Shown in pieces: positions 58,893 to 64,000 of a stretch of DNA of 64,000 nucleotides. Under the pieces are notes generated by a model. The model had not been told where the DNA came from, ran no database searches, and saw only the letters and a program-made list of their open reading frames with translations. Both the position numbers and the translations under genes were made by a program. Positions within the stretch are counted from its first letter, which is position 1. The number at the start of each line of letters is the position of its first letter. The stretch covers positions 97,937 through 161,936 of the forward strand of contig JAHISQ010000031.1 of assembly GCA_018818125.1 (NCBI GenBank), read 5' to 3'. This DNA is from Candidatus Rifleibacteriota bacterium. Lineage in GTDB: Bacteria > Muiribacteriota > Ozemobacteria > Ozemobacterales > Ozemobacteraceae.

Positions 58893-59180
58893 CTACAATT
58901 CATCGTTCGTAGCATTTTGTATCTTAAAGCATTGCGGGCAATATACCGGGCGACTCAGACATGGTACAAAAGGCAGACGAGTTTCGACACCGCAAATACT
59001 GCAGGCAGCAATGCGTTTTTCGCTCGGGATTTCCCATATCTCGCCCAGGCGTTGAGAAAAACAGATGCTACAATAAAAAGGAGGCTGCGAACAACCGTGC
59101 TCTTCAAGAAAATTGCGATGCGCATCAATAAGTTTATTCTCGCAACCGCAGTTTCGGCATGTGTAGTATTCCAGGCTCAT
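58893..59180 (-). CDS. Small zinc-ribbon protein with four CxxC motifs
   Basis: The 95-residue protein has CxxC pairs near residues 8, 37, 61 and 80 (Cys-Arg-Asn-Cys, Cys-Ser-Ile-Cys, Cys-Ser-Ile-Cys, Cys-Pro-Gln-Cys). These would form two zinc ribbons; the second has the Arg-Pro-Val-Tyr-Cys-Pro-Gln-Cys-Phe form common in CxxC-x(n)-CxxC proteins. It is divergent from the HEAT-repeat gene. The role is unknown; nucleic-acid or protein binding is usual for such ribbons. Confidence 0.78.
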   Translation of the reverse strand: MSLEYYTCRNCGCENKLIDAHRNFLEEHGCSQPPFYCSICFSQRLGEIWEIPSEKRIAACSICGVETRLPFVPCLSRPVYCPQCFKIQNATNDEL

Positions 59181-59249
59181 GGCAAGTTCCTCGCAATCTG
59201 AAGATCTGATGCATTAAAGCACGCCAGCAACAAACCTTGCAAGCATCGG

Positions 59250-59278
59250 TTGAGAATGGCCATGAAATCTGCTAACAT
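59250..59278 (+). promoter_or_regulatory. Promoter of the HEAT-repeat gene, giving a possibly leaderless mRNA
   Basis: TTGAGA (59250-59255), 17 bp, TAACAT (59273-59278) with TGC just before it. Start of transcription would fall near 59285, only a few bases before ATG 59288, and no Shine-Dalgarno is present. Confidence 0.5.
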
Positions 59279-59287
59279 GTATGTTAT

Positions 59288-60427
59288 ATGCAGGCAGCGA
59301 AAACATACAAAGTTATTATTCCCTACAGCGAATCGGCAAATCCACGCAAAAAATTCAAGATAGAATATACGGTTGCAGCTGTAGACCGCGAATCGGCACT
59401 CAAAAAAGCCGAGCGCGAGTTTGACTCTTACGCCGACTACAACAGCGCTTCGTGGGTGCGCAGCATTGAGCGCGAGGGAATTCGCATCTGGAAGCTTCTG
59501 CCTGACATGCCGCAAACACCTGAACATATCGACGAACTCGCAAAACGTCTCGACTCCGACGACGAAGACATTGTCTACAACAGCCTCAAGGCGCTTGGCG
59601 AAATTGAAGATTCTGCTGCCAGCTCGCAGATAATCGGCGTGTTCAGACACAAAAACTCTGAGCTTGTGGCACTCGCCGTCGAAACTCTTGGAAGAATCGG
59701 TGATCCAAGCAACCTCGGCGCCATACGCAACCTCTACAAACCGGGTGGCAACCCTCGGGTCAAGGCTTCCGTAGTCGCCGCCATGGGCCGACTGGCCCTG
59801 CCAGATGACGATATTGTCGGCTTTCTGACCAGAGCGTTACAGGAAGAAGATTCTCGTGTGCGTGCAAACGCGATTGAAGCCATTGAAAAGCTTGATCTGC
59901 CTGACGTAGCCAGACTTCTTCTTCCTATGCTCAGCGACGAAGACAACAGAGTGCGCGCCAACGTAATCAAAGCCCTCTGGAACAAGGAAGACCACGACCA
60001 ATTACTGGAAGCGCTCAAAATCATGGCAAGCGACGACAACCCATGGATGAAGACTTCAGCGGTGTTTGTGCTTGACAAAGTCAATATACCCGGGCGTCTT
60101 GAACTGCTTGCTGACATGGCTGCCGAAGCACATCCCAAAATCAGGCAGAACGCCCGCGACGCACTTTTCCGGCAAACTGGTATTGAATGCATCCCATGGT
60201 GGCTCGAAACCGTTGAAAACGACGAAGAGTTTGCTAAAATCGCCGACAAAGTTGCAAGAATGGGTGAAAAAGCGCTCTCTACCATACTTGCCTTTCAAGG
60301 GCAGAGCGAAACAAGTCGAAGATATGCCGCGTTATTGCTAGACCTGCTTGAACAGCAGGTCCTCAGGTCCTCTGGCTGGATCAGCTGGCTCAAAACCAAG
60401 CAGAAACGGCTTTTCAAGACCACCTAA
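59288..60427 (+). CDS. HEAT-repeat protein
   Basis: The 379-residue cytoplasmic protein has an N-terminal beta-rich part of about 70 residues, then at least six HEAT-like helical repeats (about 78-300). Examples are Asp-Glu-Asp-Ile-Val-Tyr-Asn-Ser-Leu-Lys-Ala-Leu-Gly and Asp-Ser-Arg-Val-Arg-Ala-Asn-Ala-Ile-Glu-Ala-Ile, followed by Asp-Asn-Arg-Val-Arg-Ala-Asn-Val-Ile-Lys-Ala-Leu. Such repeats make protein-binding scaffolds and occur in bacterial signalling proteins and phycobilisome lyases. No enzymatic motif is visible. The gene sits before ftsH but ftsH has its own promoter. Confidence 0.85.
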   Translation: MQAAKTYKVIIPYSESANPRKKFKIEYTVAAVDRESALKKAEREFDSYADYNSASWVRSIEREGIRIWKLLPDMPQTPEHIDELAKRLDSDDEDIVYNSLKALGEIEDSAASSQIIGVFRHKNSELVALAVETLGRIGDPSNLGAIRNLYKPGGNPRVKASVVAAMGRLALPDDDIVGFLTRALQEEDSRVRANAIEAIEKLDLPDVARLLLPMLSDEDNRVRANVIKALWNKEDHDQLLEALKIMASDDNPWMKTSAVFVLDKVNIPGRLELLADMAAEAHPKIRQNARDALFRQTGIECIPWWLETVENDEEFAKIADKVARMGEKALSTILAFQGQSETSRRYAALLLDLLEQQVLRSSGWISWLKTKQKRLFKTT

Positions 60428-60445
60428 CCGACCCTGAACATTAAA

Positions 60446-60474
60446 TTGATAAGTGGCCGGGCTTGTGATAGCAT
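60446..60474 (+). promoter_or_regulatory. Promoter of ftsH
   Basis: TTGATA (60446-60451), 17 bp, TAGCAT (60469-60474) with TGA directly before it, in extended -10 form. Transcription from about 60481 excludes the upstream frame start and supports ATG 60522. Confidence 0.55.
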
Positions 60475-60521
60475 GGCACTCGTATCTGCAAACTTTAAAA
60501 ACCAATTACAGGCACAGGATT

Positions 60522-62519
60522 ATGAAAGAACAACCCACAAAAATGAAAACAGTTGCACTTTACGCACTGCTGCTGATTCTTCTGCTCACAGCGTTTACCA
60601 ATATCACTAATACCAAGAAAGTTGACAGGCTCAACTATTCTGAATTTCTCAAAATCGTTAAAGGCGAAGACACCAGCCGCACGATTCTACGCATCAAAAT
60701 CAACGATCGCGAGATCTCCGGGCGCATTCAGAAGCAGGTATCGGAGATCTTGAACACCGAAGTGCTACCTACAAATTTTCTTGTGATCGTACCCGACGAC
60801 CCCGGCCTGATGGAAATAATAAGAAATTCTAAAATTATCATTGAAGCCGAACCGCCAGCACAGATGTCATGGTGGCTGAATCTGCTGATCAACTGGTTTC
60901 CTTTCATTCTGCTGATTGGCGCATGGCTCTATATTCTGCAAAAAATGCAGGGCGGCGGGGCTAAGGCACTGAGTTTCGGCAAAAGTCGTGCCCGCATGGT
61001 CGATCCCACCGAAAAACGCATAATGTTTAAAGACGTGGCCGGTGTAAACGAAGCCAAAGAAGACCTGCTGGAAGTAGTAGATTTTCTCAGGGAACCGCGC
61101 AAGTTCACCGACCTTGGCGCAAAAATTCCGCGTGGCGTGCTTCTGTTTGGACCTCCAGGAACCGGCAAAACTCTTCTGGCACGTGCTGTTTCCGGCGAGG
61201 CCAATGTTCCGTTTTTCAACATCAGCGGCTCGGAATTCGTGGAAATGTTCGTCGGTGTCGGTGCTTCACGCGTGCGCGACCTTTTTGAACAAGCTCGCAA
61301 AAATGCGCCCTGCATCATATTCATGGACGAAATCGACGCAGTTGGCCGCCAGCGCGGCGCTGGCCTCGGTGGTGGGCACGATGAGCGTGAACAGACTCTT
61401 AACCAACTACTGGTAGAAATGGACGGCTTCGACAACACTAAAGGCATTATTCTTGTGGCGGCAACCAACCGCCCCGACGTTCTTGACCCGGCGCTGCTGC
61501 GACCAGGCCGCTTTGACCGCCGTATCGTCGTTGACCAACCAGATATCAGAGGGCGCGAAGAAATCCTGCAAATACATGTCCGCGACAAACCGGTTGCCGA
61601 TGATGTCAACCTGGCCGTACTTGCGCGCCGAACACCAGGCTTTGTCGGCGCAGATCTCGCCAACCTGACTAACGAAGCAGCTATTCTGGCCGCGCGGACT
61701 GGACGCAAAGTTGTAGTAATGGCTGATTTTGAAGCCTCGATCGACAAGGTTATTGCCGGCTCAGAACGCAAAAGCCGCATCATTTCTGACAAAGAAAAAG
61801 AAAACACCGCCTACCACGAAATGGGGCATGCGCTGGTTGCCGCTCTCCTGCCTAATACCGATCCGGTGCATAAAATTACAATCATACCGCGCGGTATGGC
61901 CCTGGGCATGACCATGCAACTGCCGCTTGAAGACCGGCTCACGGTTTCACGCAGTCATCTCAAAAACCAGCTGTGCGTACTGCTGGCTGGCCGCGCTGCC
62001 GAAAAGATAGTTTTCAATGAACTAACTTCGGGAGCCAAAAACGACATAGAACGAGCCAGTAAAATCGCTCGCAAAATGGTCTGCGAGCTCGGCATGAGCG
62101 ACGAAATAGGTCCGCTGCACCTCGGCGACGACAATCAGACCGTCTTTCTAGGGCGAGATTTCAACACCCGCAATGATCTTTCTAACGAAACCGCCGGAAA
62201 GATCGACAGCGAAATCAAAGGACTGATCACCTGGGCGCAGGATAAAGCCCTCGAGATTCTTAACGAAAATCGCGAGCTTCTCACCAAATGCTCAAAATCT
62301 CTTCTTGAACGCGAAACGATTAATGGCGAAGAGTTCAAAGACCTCATCGCCGGTCGCGAACTGCCGCCACTGCCACCGCCACTCCCACTTCCCAAGCATA
62401 TAGATGCAGCGGTTGAAGCTATCGCAAAGGCAGGAACCGATGCTGCTGTCAGCTCAAAGGATAACGAGAACAAGCAGCCAAAAGACTATAACCCTGACGA
62501 ATACCGAAAAGATCCCTGA
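60522..62519 (+). CDS. ftsH: FtsH, membrane-bound ATP-dependent zinc metalloprotease
   Basis: FtsH degrades membrane and regulatory proteins. The 665-residue protein has one helix at about 9-25, a periplasmic domain, a second helix near 115-135, and the AAA module. The AAA module has Walker A Gly-Pro-Pro-Gly-Thr-Gly-Lys-Thr near 211, Walker B Ile-Ile-Phe-Met-Asp-Glu-Ile-Asp, pore residues [11 protein letters not shown], and the SRH with Arg-Pro-Gly-Arg-Phe-Asp. The protease motif His-Glu-Met-Gly-His lies near 434 with a downstream Asp ligand. The C-terminus has a run of Pro and Leu. Length and motifs are normal. Confidence 0.97.
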   Translation: MKEQPTKMKTVALYALLLILLLTAFTNITNTKKVDRLNYSEFLKIVKGEDTSRTILRIKINDREISGRIQKQVSEILNTEVLPTNFLVIVPDDPGLMEIIRNSKIIIEAEPPAQMSWWLNLLINWFPFILLIGAWLYILQKMQGGGAKALSFGKSRARMVDPTEKRIMFKDVAGVNEAKEDLLEVVDFLREPRKFTDLGAKIPRGVLLFGPPGTGKTLLARAVSGEANVPFFNISGSEFVEMFVGVGASRVRDLFEQARKNAPCIIFMDEIDAVGRQRGAGLGGGHDEREQTLNQLLVEMDGFDNTKGIILVAATNRPDVLDPALLRPGRFDRRIVVDQPDIRGREEILQIHVRDKPVADDVNLAVLARRTPGFVGADLANLTNEAAILAARTGRKVVVMADFEASIDKVIAGSERKSRIISDKEKENTAYHEMGHALVAALLPNTDPVHKITIIPRGMALGMTMQLPLEDRLTVSRSHLKNQLCVLLAGRAAEKIVFNELTSGAKNDIERASKIARKMVCELGMSDEIGPLHLGDDNQTVFLGRDFNTRNDLSNETAGKIDSEIKGLITWAQDKALEILNENRELLTKCSKSLLERETINGEEFKDLIAGRELPPLPPPLPLPKHIDAAVEAIAKAGTDAAVSSKDNENKQPKDYNPDEYRKDP

Positions 62520-62522
62520 ACC

Positions 62523-63638
62523 TTGAAACATTGGCGCTTCCTCTTCATACTGGGAACAAGACCGGAAGTCATAAAAATGGCTCCGGTCATTTTTGCTGCT
62601 CAGAAAAGCAAAAACATCACGACGCAGATCCTGCACACCGGGCAGCATCTGGAGCTTGCCGAAGAGATGTTTCGGCATTTCAAGCTGGAACCAGACTTTG
62701 ACCTGGCGGTTATGCAACCAAACCAGACCCTTTTTCAGCTTACCAGCAGAATTAGCGAGGGAATAGGCGAGATTGTCTCGCGCAACGAATATGACATGGT
62801 CTTTGTGCAGGGCGACACGACCTCTGCGTTTCTCGGTGCCTTAAGCGGCTTTTACCAGAAAATTCCGGTGGCGCATATTGAGGCTGGTCTGCGAACCCAG
62901 GACAGATACAGCCCGTTCCCGGAAGAGATCAACCGACGTCTGGTAACACCTCTTGCCAGTCTGCATTTTGCGCCAACCGAACGGGCAAAGCAGATGCTTC
63001 TTAACGAAGGGACTCCGGATCAGAACATATTCGTAACCGGCAATACAGTGATCGACGCCCTGAACTGGAGCCTGCAACGCAAGCTGACCGCTCCAAAAGA
63101 ATTTTCTAATATCTTTGCCACCGACGAACGTTTGCTACTGATTACAACGCATCGTCGCGAAAACTTTGGCGAACCGCATCGACAGGTGTTTTCAGCCCTG
63201 CTAGAACTCGTCGAAAAATTTAACGATATTCGCATTCTGTTTCCGATTCACCCCAATCCGAAGGTGCGCGACGAAGCAGCGAGTCTATTAAACAACCACC
63301 CACGCATCCATCTCACAGCACCACTGAGTTATCAAGTTTTCATTATGGCCATGCAGCGCAGTTATCTGATTCTCAGCGATTCTGGCGGCGTCCAGGAAGA
63401 AGCGCCCAGTCTCAATAAGCCGGTTCTGGTATTGCGCGAATCAACCGAACGGCCAGAAGGCCTCGAAACCGGCGCTTTAAGGCTGGTCGGCACCAGTAAA
63501 GAAAAAATCATCGCCAGCGCCAGCGAACTGCTGTGTGATCATGCCAGCTACGAAAGAATGGCAAAAGCAATCAATCCCTATGGAGACGGAAGAGCAGGGG
63601 AGCGCATTATAGCCGCAGCAACAGCCTTTTTATCCTGA
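62523..63638 (+). CDS. wecB: WecB, UDP-N-acetylglucosamine 2-epimerase (non-hydrolysing)
   Basis: The enzyme interconverts UDP-GlcNAc and UDP-ManNAc for surface polysaccharides. The 371-residue GT-B protein begins Leu-Gly-Thr-Arg-Pro-Glu-Val-Ile-Lys-Met-Ala-Pro-Val and has Thr-Gly-Gln-His near 39 and Val-Gln-Gly-Asp-Thr-Thr-Ser near 97. Next come His-Ile-Glu-Ala-Gly-Leu-Arg-Thr and Pro-Glu-Glu-Ile-Asn-Arg, and finally Ser-Asp-Ser-Gly-Gly-Val-Gln-Glu-Glu-Ala near 285. The start is TTG 62523, three bases after the ftsH stop, with no strong ribosome site, so coupling to ftsH is likely. Confidence 0.95.
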   Translation: MKHWRFLFILGTRPEVIKMAPVIFAAQKSKNITTQILHTGQHLELAEEMFRHFKLEPDFDLAVMQPNQTLFQLTSRISEGIGEIVSRNEYDMVFVQGDTTSAFLGALSGFYQKIPVAHIEAGLRTQDRYSPFPEEINRRLVTPLASLHFAPTERAKQMLLNEGTPDQNIFVTGNTVIDALNWSLQRKLTAPKEFSNIFATDERLLLITTHRRENFGEPHRQVFSALLELVEKFNDIRILFPIHPNPKVRDEAASLLNNHPRIHLTAPLSYQVFIMAMQRSYLILSDSGGVQEEAPSLNKPVLVLRESTERPEGLETGALRLVGTSKEKIIASASELLCDHASYERMAKAINPYGDGRAGERIIAAATAFLS

Positions 63639-64000
63639 CCCTACATTTCCCCTCACATGGTCACAACAAATCGCCTTAACACCTGGCATAGCCATCCCCA
63701 ACCCAAGCAGAGCATGAACGCATGCAAACCGTTGCCCTCATTTTTTCAGGACAACCTGGCACACTGAATTTCTGCTGCCCATGCCTCCATGAATCTATTT
63801 CATACCAATCCCCAAAAAACTTACTCGCACAAAGGCTCAAATAGCATAGTCACAGAGATGTAGACCTATACTCGACTGCCACAAAATTACGCTGTTCACT
63901 CGGAAAAGGCGTTCGCGCCAAGCACCTCCTGCGCAAATTTTGCATAATCCCATTAACCCCTGGCCTTGCCCGTAACTGTGATTACATGCCCCCCCCCCCC
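63639..64000. other. Gene-poor end of the window, ending in a run of C
   Basis: The last 362 bases contain no ORF with coding character, no terminator hairpin with T tract and no RNA gene I can see. The plus strand is C-rich. The sequence ends with 12 consecutive C at 63989-64000. Confidence 0.6.

Noticed and set aside
60929..61807. 292-codon open frame on the minus strand
   Set aside because: It lies wholly inside ftsH on the opposite strand, is rich in Ser and Arg, and shows no family pattern. It is a shadow of the GC-biased third codon positions.
63639..64000. Search for tRNA, small RNA or gene start at the window end
   Set aside because: No cloverleaf-type arms, no T-loop motif and no ORF with coding character were found.

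Overview
The window is chromosomal DNA of moderate GC content. It is densely packed with protein genes on both strands, and I see no tRNA, rRNA, CRISPR array, transposase or phage gene. The gene set points to an anaerobic, diderm (Gram-negative type), chemotactic bacterium. Supporting genes are a division and cell-wall cluster, a beta-barrel-like exported protein ending in Phe, an oxygen-sensitive CoA-dehydratase-type activase, a lone rubredoxin, a ferritin-like protein, and CheR, CheB and CheW. Very large membrane-bound SpoIIE-type phosphatases with duplicated sensor regions suggest a deep-branching lineage such as Candidatus Riflebacteria. That placement is an inference and was not tested.

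Layout, left to right. 1-1609: 5' part of a large membrane sensor on the minus strand. 1715-4192: large exported protein of unknown role. 4264-7518: flippase-like membrane protein, larB, larC. 7671-14715: murD-ftsW-murG-ftsQ-ftsA-ftsZ, ended by a hairpin. 14807-18081: radical SAM protein, BMP-type lipoprotein, murI. 18201-21781: zinc-ribbon/propeller membrane protein, Cys-rich protein, exported barrel-like protein. 21853-28874: nnr, a WalJ-like hydrolase, rlmH, cheR, cheB, a ferritin-like protein, a sugar transferase and a DUF1858 protein. 28955-30850: dxs. 30937-35733 (minus): cupin and activase. 35998-37845: a lone EutS/PduU-like microcompartment shell homologue, a NifU-like scaffold and glutaminase. 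38056-38231: a very compact transcription unit with a consensus promoter, an 18-codon ORF and a perfect hairpin. 38377-41993: a heterodimeric ABC exporter. 42190-45587: two exported proteins of unknown function. 46158-46891: a pseudo-receiver and a small helical protein. 46963-53097 (minus): slyX and two tandem SpoIIE phosphatases. 53357-55588 (minus): rubredoxin, cheW, rdgB, rph. 55908-58831: a Lys-rich exported protein, an acetyltransferase, a DUF120-like protein, an MBL hydrolase and a small exported protein. 58893-63638: zinc-ribbon protein (minus), HEAT-repeat protein, ftsH, wecB. 63639-64000: no gene seen, ending in a run of C at the window edge.

The most unusual signals are these. (1) The 38056-38231 unit, whose Shine-Dalgarno and terminator hairpin both contain a heptamer complementary to the same stretch of the micro-ORF. 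(2) The SpoIIE family: three long sensors of shared plan, one phosphatase with Gly in place of a metal-binding Asp, and an out-of-frame remnant of a further phosphatase tail. (3) The orphan shell protein. (4) A receiver domain without its phosphoacceptor Asp. (5) A recurring extended -10 promoter pattern (TTGnnn, 16-17 bp, TGn-TAtnaT) that seems to be this organism's housekeeping signature.
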